DNA of 64,000 bases from Lenzites betulinus (Eukaryota > Basidiomycota > Agaricomycetes > Polyporales > Polyporaceae): positions 372,001 to 436,000 of the forward strand of contig JABYQU010000026.1 of NCBI GenBank assembly GCA_022264855.1, given 5' to 3'. This document shows, one piece after another, positions 1 through 10,275 of the stretch. The translations under genes and the position numbers were made by a program. How positions within the stretch are numbered: the first letter of the stretch is position 1; each line of letters starts with the position of its first letter. The notes under the pieces are model-generated. The model did not search any database. It worked only from the letters and a program-made list of their open reading frames with translations, and was not told where the DNA came from.

Positions 1-1
1 G

Positions 2-2309
2 GTTAGAGACCAGGTGAAAAAGGCTATTGAAAAGCTCTCTGGCGTTGTGGGCGAGGTCACCCAGATGTGCGTCAAGAGTTGCATAGGATTCACAGGGCCC
101 TTCGCTGCGTTTGATCGCTGCCATAAATGCGGCGAGGCACGCTATTGCCCGGTGGAACTGGCCGCAGGGAGGAAGGTTCCGAGGCAGAGGTTTGTCACGA
201 TGCTTCCAGGCCCGCAGCTGCAAGCCATCTTCCGCTCTCCAGAAGGTGCCGAAGATCTTGCGTGGTTCTATACGACCGCCAAAGGAATCATCATTGCTAC
301 ACCACGCGACTCTCCATCGCTTGCGAAGTACTTCGACCTTGTATCCGGTCAAAAACTACTTGAATGCATCGCCAATGGGACCATCGGCGAACACGACGTT
401 ATTCTCATGACATCAATGGACGGCGCCCAGCTCTATCGCAACAAAAAGTCAGACTGCTGGATGTCGCTTTGGATCATCGTCAGCATTAGCCCCGACAAAC
501 GGTACAAGAAGGTATACATCCTCCCTGGGGCCATCATTCCGGGACCCAACCATCCTGGAGTCATAGACTCGTTCCTATTCCCTGGGTTCTATCATGTTTC
601 CGCACTCATGCGCGAAGGCCTCACTGCTTTCAACGCTGCTCTAAACCGCCGGATTCTCTCGCACTTGTTCTTGGCTCTGGGACTCTCGGACGGCCCGGGC
701 ATGGCTATGTTCAACGGTTCTGTCGGACATCATGGAACTCTAGGCTGTCGCGCGATGTGTGGTCTGCTCGGGCGGCACAAGCTTGGCTGCCCGCATTTTT
801 ACCCTGCACTACTGAGACCGCTTGGCGACCCGGTTCCTGGCTCTGATCATGGCGACATTCTGCTCTCCTCCATCCCGCCACCTTCTGCTGCAGCCTATGA
901 GCGCAACCTCAAGCTCCTTCTCTCAGCGCGTAACGAAACTCAGTACAAGCAGTTACGCAAAGTTACTGGACTCTGTAAACCGACTATTATGTCTGGCCTT
1001 TCGCGCACCCTCCCAATGCCGCTGTGCTTCCCTATCGATCTGATGCACCTCACTTGCCTGAACCTTCCAGACTTGTTTCTGAGCCTCTGGCGCGGAACTA
1101 TCCAAGGCAGTACTCAGTCTGATCCGAAAGGCTGGGACTGTGCTATTCTTGCGGATCCGGAGGTCTGGGAATTGCACGGCCTTCATGTCGAGCGCGCGCG
1201 GCACTATCTGCCTGGGTTCCTGGACCGCGCGCCCCGCAACATCGCCGCAAAACTTAACAGTGGCTATAAAGCGATCGAATTCATGACCTGGTTCTACAAC
1301 TATGTGCCTGCTATGCTCCGTTCTTTGCTGCCTGAGGCTTACTGGCTCCAGTTCTGTAAACTTGCTCGGGGGATCATGATTCTCTATGCCGAGGACATCT
1401 TGCCGGAGGAGCTGCTCCAATCGAAAACCCTTCTGACGGCGGCCATCGAAGAGTACGAGCTTCTGTACTATGCTCGCGATCCGGATCGCCTCCATGTGGT
1501 CCGCCCAGCCATCCACCTGATATGGCATGGACCAGATCAGATTGTCCAGATCGGTGCCATGGTATGCGACACCCAGCTGCCGATAGAACGTCTCATTGGT
1601 GATCTAGGCAGCGAGATCAAGCAACCGTCAACACCCTACGCCAACCTCTCGCAGCGTGCGATCCGGCGCTGCCAGGTCAATGCCTTGAAGGCAATGCTCC
1701 CCGAAATCGACCGCACTCGCCAGCTGGCCGATAAGATTCCGCGCGGGGCTCAGACTCTTGGCGACGGCTACATACTCCTCTGTGCTAGGGATCGGTGTCT
1801 TCGCGACATTCCTGACATTGAATCACGAGCTTTCTATGACTATCTGGCTATCTGGGAGCCCGATCTATGTGGGGATGACGATCAGATGACATTCGCACTG
1901 CGTGTTCGCAAGTGGGCACGACTACGTCTACCTAATGGAACGGTGGCACGTTCTGCATGGAAGGAACAACGCAAGCCTGTAAGCAAATTACGCCTCGCAC
2001 GGTGCGTCAAGGTATGGCACTATCATTATAGTATCACTCCGACTGTTTTAATATTTTATGTAGTTTTCCAACGCCCAGGGCGAACTTCATATTGGCGAAA
2101 TCCGATATTTCTGCAGCATCACCAAAGAACGCACTGTCGCTTTGGTCTCCGTTTTTGGTCCTCGTGACGAAGCCCTCTATCGTCGATCTCACGCCACGGT
2201 GGACATATCGGAGTATCGTGGGGATACCTCTCTCGAGGTGATTAATGTCAAGCAGATTGAGAGCGTTGTCGGTATGATTCCGGATCGTGTTCGACCCCAA
2301 GGAGCATGA
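2..2309 (+). CDS. CACTA/Tnp2-like transposon protein, 5' partial
   Basis: The reading frame is already open at base 2, so the start lies outside the window. Exons are 2-2011 and 2064-2309; the 52-nt GT-AG intron removes an otherwise premature end and restores a frame ending in TGA at 2307. About 750 residues are present. The stretch DGAQLYRNKKSDCWMSLWI, followed by a proline/glycine-rich VYILPGAIIPGPNHPGVIDS segment, is the conserved core I recognise from the Tnp2-type (CACTA, En/Spm) proteins that are abundant in Agaricomycetes. The protein should act in the nucleus on the element's terminal repeats, which are not visible here. The frame has no lesions, so the copy may be recent. The family call rests on remembered motifs, not on a search. 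Confidence 0.7.
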
Positions 2310-4061
2310 GAACCTCAAATACTGGACCATCGAAGACTGGAGTGCATCAGCCCCGGTGACATCCCACAAAAAATCCGCCAGAGTCGCCCGGGATATCGTC
2401 CCGACATACCTTGAAGATGAACACGGCGACGTCTTCTCACGGGGCGCATACGACGAGCTTCGCCAGCTTCTCAAACGCTTGTTTCATACCTTGCTGAGTC
2501 ACTCTCTAGCTCCCGCAACATGGGGATCCCGCAACACGCACGCGACTCGATACATACAGGCAGAGACCTATAAAGTCTTCCCCGTCCTTGCAAAGTGCCA
2601 GGCTCACTACCGTTTGCACACACTTATCACACGCATGTATCCAGACTTTGTCCGGCATTATCTCAAGCCTGCAACAGGTGGCGTCAAGAATGAAGAGAAC
2701 AGCGACTCTGAGCCTCGGACCAAGCACACGATGTCATCAAAGGTATCATTACCGCCAGCAAAGAAGTCTAAGCACGCCCGTAAGTATCGTTCTGTAACCG
2801 CTGTAACTGTTGCTCACACATATGTACTAGATGTGGCTGCTGTCACACCGCCCTTGGAATCTCTGGGTGGTTCGCATGCCCGCGTGGCATTCAACTCGTT
2901 CGCAGTCGCATACCAGCCGCCTCCCCCTCCCTCGCAACGGCCGTCAACTGTCCAACCACCTACATCTGCCATACCTGCTGTGCTCTCGCAATCTGGTGAG
3001 CTCCCACAAGGCCCGGACGCTGTGTCGGAACAAGCCGCGAGTGTGCCTGCCGCTACGTCGCTGTTAGCTGCCAACACTGGCAGCTGTGAGACATCCTCAG
3101 TAACGCCACCGTCTTCGGTGCCTGTGATCCCTGCCGTCGACCCCAGCGCTGCTCCCCCCGTTGACCCCAGCGCTGCTTCCCCCACCGTCGACCCCAGCGC
3201 TGCCGCAACAGCACCTATCCCTGAGGAGGACATCATACCTGCAGGCGCCTTCCTTGTAAGCAGTTTTCGAAGTTCTTAACTCTATCAGCGAACTGAGTGC
3301 AGGCAACATTAGGTCGGCAACCCCTTGTAAGCTCTCTGGCATCCATCCGTCGACGAAGTTGCTAATATACTATGATATAGAGCCCTGCTACATGATGTGA
3401 ACGCGATGCCACTCCCCTCGCTGATTACACCGGCGATGAGTGCACTGATCGACCATCCGGGCAACCAGACAAGCACCCCGCTCAACCCCCCTGGTGATGG
3501 AAGCTCCGCGACGACAAAGAAGGGCGCGCCAGGGCGTATGCGTGTATCGAAGACTAGTCGGACGGCCCGGTAAGTCACACCACAGCAATTCGCTGTTCCA
3601 AGCCTCATCATTGTCATCAGAAACTTCCACGCGTATGCATACATTCAACACCACGCAACCGCAACCACAGAAGAGTTCGCGCGCGCGCACGCGGATCTCG
3701 ATCAGGCATCAATCAAGGTAACTTCTCACTGCCTCGTCTGCCCGTCCGGGTGACCATTGTTCACCACTCTGCTCATTCCGCGCTAGCTATACAATGCCAT
3801 GTACGTGTATCTTTACTCTGAGTGTGCCGGTGGCCTGACTGCACCCTCTAGGCATGAATTTGCTCGCCAGCGGCCCGCGAAGGAGACCGTACAGGAGGTT
3901 TTCGAGGCTTTCAACTCGCTCACGGAAGAAGCGCAGGAGGTACGCCATGTGCACCATCTCATTCAAACCTATGAACTAAAACTGTTACGCCCATACAGCT
4001 GTATCAAAACATCGAGATGAAGGGGGCGCCCGCAAAGGGGAAGGGGAAGGCAAGAGCGTAG
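2287..4061 (+). CDS. Accessory gene of the CACTA-like element, function unknown
   Basis: Eight exons join in phase: 2287-2779, 2831-3255, 3313-3326, 3381-3569, 3621-3717, 3787-3800, 3852-3939 and 3999-4061, giving about 460 residues. The 5' end is unresolved: the frame opens after a stop at 2275 and has no early ATG, so it may be spliced from the preceding gene. The N-terminal part contains LAPATWGSRNTHATRYIQ, a pattern seen in proteins that accompany Tnp2-like genes in basidiomycetes. The middle is Pro/Ser/Val-rich with a repeated VDPSAA motif (about 3125-3215). The C-terminus is helical and charged and ends in a lysine-rich GKGKARA tail. Two exons are only 14 nt long. The role is unknown; association with transposition is inferred from position and resemblance. 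Confidence 0.5.
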
Positions 4062-4568
4062 GGATAGCAGATCGACACGGATCGTGTCGGTGCGAGTCCG
4101 GGCTCTTCCGCGCGTAGCTGGATGTCTATCGACGTGTATTGTAGATCAGTTGAGGATCACAGCGGTGGCTTCCATCCGGGCGTATCTGCGCGAATATGGG
4201 GGGTTCTGCTGCAAACCGAGCTGGTGTATACGTCCGGAACCGCGCGGAGAGCCGCGTGAGGGTGCGGATCAGGATCTGCTATAGTCCAGTTTATCTGCTG
4301 TCTACCGGACCATTCCGCTGTTGCGGATATCTACATAATCGCGCGGGCTCGCCCGGGGTCGTTTTTGACTGGGGGCTAAGATCGAACGAGCGCTGTAGTA
4401 GCTACTAGGTGTGAGCGGTTGCAAACGTCAAGTCAGGTTCTCCCACTGGGCACCGTCGTCATGCACTTGACGGCGCTGTGAACATCTGAACCTGCAGCCT
4501 ATGCAGAAGGTAGGAACGCCTAACACGCCTGCTGTCGGACGTCGATCATGCTAGCGCATGCTGGTAGA
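4062..4568. other. Intergenic, no gene seen
   Basis: Between the CACTA-associated gene and the inverted repeat. No coding region, RNA gene or clear terminal inverted repeat was recognised. The right end of the CACTA-like element may lie here but could not be located. Confidence 0.5.
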
Positions 4569-4759
4569 GTATACAACAGTTATTGCAACTTTCTAGGTGT
4601 AATAAATAGCGGTAGTTGCAACTTCGGTGGTTTAAGGCCAAATAGGCGCCGTTTGGCACAGCCACTGACGCGCGAGACGCGGGCGCCTATCTGCAGTTGC
4701 AGTCACAGCGAAGTGGGCGTCTATTGTAGTTGCAGCCACGAAAAGAACACGCAGCGAGC

Positions 4760-4831
4760 GGAATTGAACACCGGACCTGCTGCAAAAGCCTAAGTAAGAG
4801 TGACACATGTAAACCACTCGGCCACACGGCT
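4760..4831 (-). repeat. tRNA-like head of left arm (A-box and B-box)
   Basis: Reverse-complement partner of the right-arm head: A-box complement at 4814-4824 and B-box complement at 4760-4772, both with the same sequence as on the other arm. Confidence 0.55.
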
Positions 4832-5150
4832 GTACAAATGCTACGGTTGCCCACGGTTGTAGTTCAAATACATTTCCCCAGCTACTAATGGCACCCCAAG
4901 TTACTCCAAGTCCTCACGCAGCGCCAAGCTTCAGCAAGATGTCAGATTCCAGTGATAGAAATGGACCACTCAGCCACAGAACTGTACACACTATAGGAGT
5001 ATATATAGTACTAGTGTTCATCCATTCCTTTGGCTACTAACAGCATTATAAGTCCTTATGCAGCACCAAGATCCGGTAAGGACTTGGAGTACCATTAGTA
5101 GCTGAGAAAATGTATTTGGACTAGTACGTGGGCAACCATAGCATTTGTAC

Positions 5151-5222
5151 AGCCGTGTGGCCGAGTGGTTTACATGTGTCACTCTTACTTAGGCTTTTGC
5201 AGCAGGTCCGGTGTTCAATTCC
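5151..5222 (+). repeat. tRNA-like head of right arm (A-box and B-box)
   Basis: The A-box lies at 5158-5168 and the B-box-like element at 5210-5222, resembling a tRNA-Ser or tRNA-Leu promoter. The T-arm stem following the B-box has mismatches and no convincing anticodon stem was found, so this is a tRNA-derived pol III promoter remnant rather than a working tRNA. Confidence 0.55.
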
Positions 5223-5413
5223 GCTCGCTGCGTGTTCTTTTCGTGGCTGCAACTACAATAGACGCCCACTTCGCTGTGACTGCAACTGCAGATAGGCGCC
5301 CGCGTCTCGCGCGTCAGTGGCTGTGCCAAACGGCGCCTATTTGGCCTTAAACCACCGAAGTTGCAACTACCGCTATTTATTACACCTAGAAAGTTGCAAT
5401 AACTGTTGTATAC

Positions 5414-6671
5414 AACTCCATGCTGCAGGCTATCCATGGCGTGTGTGTGTGTCCGCGTTCTCCGAGTGTGGACTTGTTCTCGCTGGGCACGCGCGTGAGA
5501 GACGCCAAGACCAGGCCTAAACTGGAGTAATTTCAAAGCGTGAACGGTGTTCCGCGCATCGCGGTGGACTTTTCGGGGCTGCGATCCTGAGCAGAAAGGC
5601 GGCGCAAGACATGACGCGGACGAGACAGCTGCAGTCGACAAGTACTACGAGTCCATATTGTACCATTCCCACGGTCCAAATATGTAAATCCTCCGCACCG
5701 AGCGGCGGCGCTCATGATCAGACTCTGTCCAACTCCACGATAATTTGTACTTGCTTGGTAGGCTCGTAAACAAGCCTCTAGTTCAGTGGGGGAAGACAAT
5801 CGTTCCCTTTTACTTGCACTTGCTTCGTCCCCGCAGAGTCGTCCGATCTCTCTCTCTGAGCAGCTCCCTCTGCAGTATCATAACCACGAAGATTCCAATT
5901 CTGCGTCCGCCGGCGGTCTACCTACTTGGTAAGTTTCGTTGGTTGACGACACAGACTCACATTTGAATGACTACAATGCTCTGATGACTTCCTTAACGTT
6001 AAATTCAGCACCACAGCAGGTCCCGCCGATCGCTTGGTGCCGTGGATCGACGTTGCTCGGTCGTCGAGTACCAGTTCCCTGGCCCCCAAAGCGCCTTCCT
6101 GGAGACGGAAGATATGTTACGAGCATCGACTCATGTCAATATGTCCACACCCCAGGCTATGACACCGTGACGCCATAGAGGGTCTGCCACATACTACCAT
6201 GAGCATACGTCGGTGCACCGTCTAATACCTGGGCTTGAAAGCTTGAGGCCTGAGGCTGATATATTAGGTCTACGCGCGGTGTGCCCTAAAACCTCCTTGA
6301 GGGGAAGTGTGCCGGCAGTTACCGCCATTCAGTTAATATTCAGTGGTTATCGATCGGTACAAATACCGCACAACGCCCCTCGACACGTTCGAGCTGCTCT
6401 CCCTCTTGAGCTTCAACCTCTTTCCCCCAGCCCTCGCCGTGCCAGTGGTCCGAGCATCTCGCGCGGAAGTGACTGGCGGATACATTGTGTAGCCTGGTTC
6501 ACTACGCGCCCTCCATCTGAAGCGCTGTGGACTCGATCATACGCCGACGGACCATCGCCGCACAATCAATTGCTCATCCTCGCGATCCGACCCCCCCCCC
6601 CCCCCCACATCCTCCAGGCCTGCCCCCTCCCCCCTCTATCCGCGGATCCCTCCACTCGAGATAAGTCGCCC
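5414..6671. other. Upstream region of F-box gene, no gene seen
   Basis: Short frames only. The frame of the F-box gene is open back to about 6213, but that part is Pro/Ser-rich, lacks family motifs and includes a poly-C tract near 6592-6606. It is read here as leader and promoter. Confidence 0.45.
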
Positions 6672-8098
6672 ATGGAGTCATGTCGTTTCCCGATCGATGT
6701 CTGTGAGCTGATCATGGATTTTGTCAAATCGGAGCCGGTTTTGTTTGCGATGCGGAAGAACGTGGATCCGATCTACAAAACTCTCCGAAGCTGTGCGCTC
6801 ACGTGTCGGGCATGGCGTCCCCGAGCCCAGTATCTCCTATGGCAGGAGATACAAATTACTGGGCCCATCGCGATGGAGGTGTTCACCGACGCTTTCCGCC
6901 GCGCCCACGTAGCCACCACATCTAAGCTGCGCTATCTCGTGCTCGATTTCAATGATAGACTCTACGGAATGGAGTGTTTCAATCTTCGGGTGTATGCAGC
7001 CCTTCGCCGCCTGCGGCTGAACGAGCTATTTCTCACGCACAAAGCTCGCAACCTTCGTACATTCGTAATCTATTTCCCTCACAGTCACGATCACCTTCCC
7101 CTCTATTCCAGGGTCCTGCGCGCCCGACTGCCTCTGCTCGCCCGTATCACCACCCTCGAACTCTGCCAAATCAGGCCGAGCTTCGCACGGATGGTGCTCG
7201 ACTTTATGTGGACCTGTCCGGACCTGTCCTCATGCACATTATATTTCACCTGGCCCACGCCGCGTGTGGGTGAATCCTGGGAGATCGGAGAGAGGGAGCA
7301 TCCCGTAACCGACGCTGCATTTCAACATCTGGCTTGGACGAGCAAGCCCTCCGGGGCATGTAGGAAGCTGACGAAAGTTGTGATTGACTTTGAGTCTTTG
7401 CAGCAGGGGTCGACTCAGAGAAACGTGAGTGATGTTTCTCTTCTATATGTCATGTTTGCAGACTGAACGGAACCACTAGCCTACCATGATACGCCCCCCT
7501 CTATCCGCGCTCTTCCGCAACCGGACCATGTTTGGCAGCCATATACAATATATATCGCTCACAGGGCATGCCCCGGAACTACGTGAGTAGTCCATCGCCC
7601 CCCCCCCCCCCTTTCTCCCCCCGAAGAGACTGACCATGACACCACCACACAGGAGAATACACCCACTTCCTTGCGGACGGCGATTTCCCTGCTCTCCAGT
7701 GTCTTCGCATGAAACACAACCGGAATCGCATTCCTTTCCACGTTCGCGAGGCAAATGAGCCGAGCATAATGGAGCTGTTGGCCCAACGCATACGCGCGCC
7801 GACGAACCTCAAGAGGGTCATCGTCGAAGACGAATTATTGAATGCCTTCGAATGGCACAAAGCACGCCCGGCGGGCTGCAAATACTGCTGGGACATCATC
7901 GGCGTCGATGCAGGCTGGGACCTCCCCCTGCGCGAGCGCTTTGGCCGTCCTGATCCAGAGCTGTTCTTCCGCGTCCCGATGAGGAGTTGCGCCGACCACA
8001 TCGTGCAAATCGCACCGCACCTACGCAGCACCCTAAATATCTATTGTCCTAGAGAGGAAGGCAGAATCTTGCTAGGAACCGGCGAATTGCCGTCTTGA
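6672..8098 (+). CDS. F-box domain protein
   Basis: Three exons, 6672-7424, 7480-7582 and 7653-8098, give 433 residues. The ATG at 6672 opens directly onto an F-box-like segment (about residues 4-60) with the pattern PIDVCELIMDFV followed by ALTCRAWRPRAQYLLW, typical of basidiomycete F-box proteins, which recruit substrates to SCF ubiquitin ligases through Skp1. The rest is an LRR-like, Leu-rich C-terminal part without a defined domain. The first intron uses the acceptor CACTAG at 7479; an earlier acceptor would give a stop within a few codons. Exons 2 and 3 have a second copy in inverted orientation at 49.6-50.2 kb, which supports the splice sites because both copies read through only with them. 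Such families expand rapidly; the substrate is unknown. Confidence 0.75.
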
Positions 8099-8159
8099 AA
8101 CCCTGAAGACTAGGACGTCCCAATCCGTGCGACGCCCATAGCCAGCAACAGTCTCTCCG

Positions 8160-8590
8160 ACATGTACGTCCCCGAATGTGTCCTCCGCATCGATCCTGCG
8201 TGACTACGCGCTCACTCGCACCACGTCGATCCAGTATTCCAGTATCCCAGGTCCAGGAATCGTAGCGCGCAGTGCGCATCGAAATCGAAATCGACTCCGA
8301 GTCGTGGCCGCAGGGCCCGCAGTATCTCACCGCGCCCGGAACGTCTCGTATCTAGCTGTTCATACACGCCAACTATGGTAAACTATTCGCCCGTCCCCGG
8401 CTGTCCCGCGAACTGGGGCGTCTTCAGATGCTGACGGACCGCACGGCGTTCAAGGCACGATCCGTCCGCTCTGCGGTATCGGACACCTCCACTTCCGAAA
8501 GCTCCCCATTCCTCCACATCGCACTCATGATGCAGCGAGAGTGACTGGCGTGTGGATCAGATGGTTTGCGTACGCTGCTGCGAATATCTG
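8160..8590 (+). pseudogene. Decayed F-box-like fragment, part of duplicated block
   Basis: This stretch follows the F-box gene and is repeated, together with it, on the minus strand around 49.13-49.51 kb. A frame at 8178-8381 and its copy share the ending ARNVSYLAVHTRQLW, but both are broken by stops soon after. It probably derives from a neighbouring F-box-family gene; no intact protein can be built. Confidence 0.35.
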
Positions 8591-10275
8591 CGGGCCTGAA
8601 GTTGCGATATTTGGAACAGACGGTCACGGGCACTGTGATCTTGTCACGTCACTGGCCACTGCCGCTTCTGCTCGTCGGGCCAGTCGCTTCTCGCCAAAAA
8701 CACTGCGCACCACGGTCGTATGGGCCATGCGCATGCATGATCATACCTGTCATTTTCTTACTTTGATTGCAATGCCTGGCTATTCTGGACGATGTGAAAC
8801 TGCGCTATCAACTCCGGACGGTCTGACACGGCGTACGAGTATCTGCCAGCATATCATCATATGGTACCAGCTGTTCGGGAATTTGATTGGCAACGGCCGC
8901 TCAGACTGGGACGGTGTTCAATAACACCCCGAGTCCGCCCAGAAATAGGCACGTCAACGGTGTGGTCAGCTGGGGACACACCCTCGATGTATGCGGCCAG
9001 CTTCCAAGCACTCAGGCTAATGCTCAACCTTCGATACAACTCACGTTTCCGGCCTCCAAGGGGTTACAGCGCAGGAAACTGTGTGTGAGTCAAATCGTCA
9101 AGTGTTCCTATTCCTTTTTCTGACCACACGGCAGGATGTTACAGCCACCACGCATCTTACTAGTAGATGCCGCCGGGGCGAGGCGGTCTGCGCGCACTTC
9201 TTATCTGCCATCCGATGTTATTCTGAGCTCGCGAGGGTTCTCACATTTCATAATCGATGTGGCATGCCCCTGAAAATATTGACCATCAGTTTGGATGCGC
9301 TAGAAAACCGATCATGTTCAGCCAGCCCCGACGTCGACGTTCAACGAGCTCTACAACGAGGTTTTCGTTGGATTTTTTATCTACCACATGCCGAACATGG
9401 TGCGAAAACAGTCATAGTCGTCCTAGCAGCATGCGTATTTATCAAGACGTCACCTGGAATGCGGGGCGATGGCACATGTGCCACAGTGTAAGTCAAATTC
9501 TCTGGTGATTGCATACTCCCGTTGACGTGCTATGACGATAGAGTTATCTTCAGAGAGCACCCCAAAACTAACGACGCCTTTCTAACACCTTGAGCGTTTT
9601 CAAATCACTTTCAGAGGCGTCCTAATTCCGTAAGAGGTTGGAAATAGACGGGCGGACCTCGACACACCATGATGAACGCATACACCGATCGGGCTTCATT
9701 CGACTACTCTTTGGTATGTTATGTTTTCATTTGTCTAGCATAGCCTGGACCAGGTGTACCTGGATCTTTATTCAAACCATACTGAACGCTCAATTTCAGG
9801 AACGAAGCCGTCGCTCGGATCACAATTGACCGGCCTCAAACACGCGGTCACTGTGGTCTTGCGCGCTGACCCGTTGTTGTGTATCCAAAGCCTCATGGTG
9901 CATTGGCTCAGTCTCAATCTAGGCCTCCGATTTCCATGTCGCGAAACTGGTCCTCTCGGAGACCTCTGGGTTTTTTGGCAGTGCATCGGTTCTGACCCAC
10001 TGTGCCAATATTGATGACGGAACAAACGTTCGGGTGGTCCCCCTCATCCAAGAATTACGCCGATTTGATTATCTCCCTGCCTTGTAGATGGCTCACACGA
10101 TCTCCGTGGGGACCCCATTCTCACCACGAGCTCAGGGCGGTCTCTCATGGCTACTGAACGCTCGTCAGGTACAGACATTGTCCATAAAAGCCTGCAAGAG
10201 CGTTGGCAACGACAAGCGACCGCCCCCAGTCCGCTTTTCACTTTCGTTGCGTGGATCGACTGGTCGACATCTGCC
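8591..10275. other. No intact gene seen
   Basis: Several short frames (for example one at 9081-9491 with TISLDALEN) vaguely resemble leucine-rich parts of F-box proteins, but splice sites and frames do not combine into a gene. It may be relic F-box sequence. The last part is the promoter of the repeat-peptide gene. Confidence 0.35.

Larger units (their letters stand above)
4569..5413. repeat. Large inverted repeat with tRNA-derived (SINE-like) arms
   Basis: Left arm about 4569-4901 and right arm about 5082-5413 are near-identical reverse complements, starting GTATACAACAG on each outer side; a 61-codon frame is identical in both arms. Each arm carries a tRNA-like head: an A-box TGGCCGAGTGG and, about 40 nt later, a B-box-like GGTGTTCAATTCC. 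Repeated TTGCAAC/GTTGCAG units follow. The 180-nt centre contains a third, degenerate A-box remnant (about 4971-4996, minus strand). The arrangement fits two SINE copies inserted head to head, or a fold-back element that captured a tRNA-derived unit. No poly-A tail or target duplication was identified with confidence. Confidence 0.7.

Noticed and set aside
5151..5222. A functional tRNA-Ser or tRNA-Leu gene
   Set aside because: A- and B-box-like sequences are present, but the T stem has mismatches and no anticodon stem-loop could be folded; the unit is repeated in an inverted element.
6213..6671. N-terminal extension of the F-box protein to 417 or more codons before the first intron
   Set aside because: The upstream part is Pro/Ser-rich with a poly-C tract and no family similarity; the F-box begins directly after the ATG at 6672.
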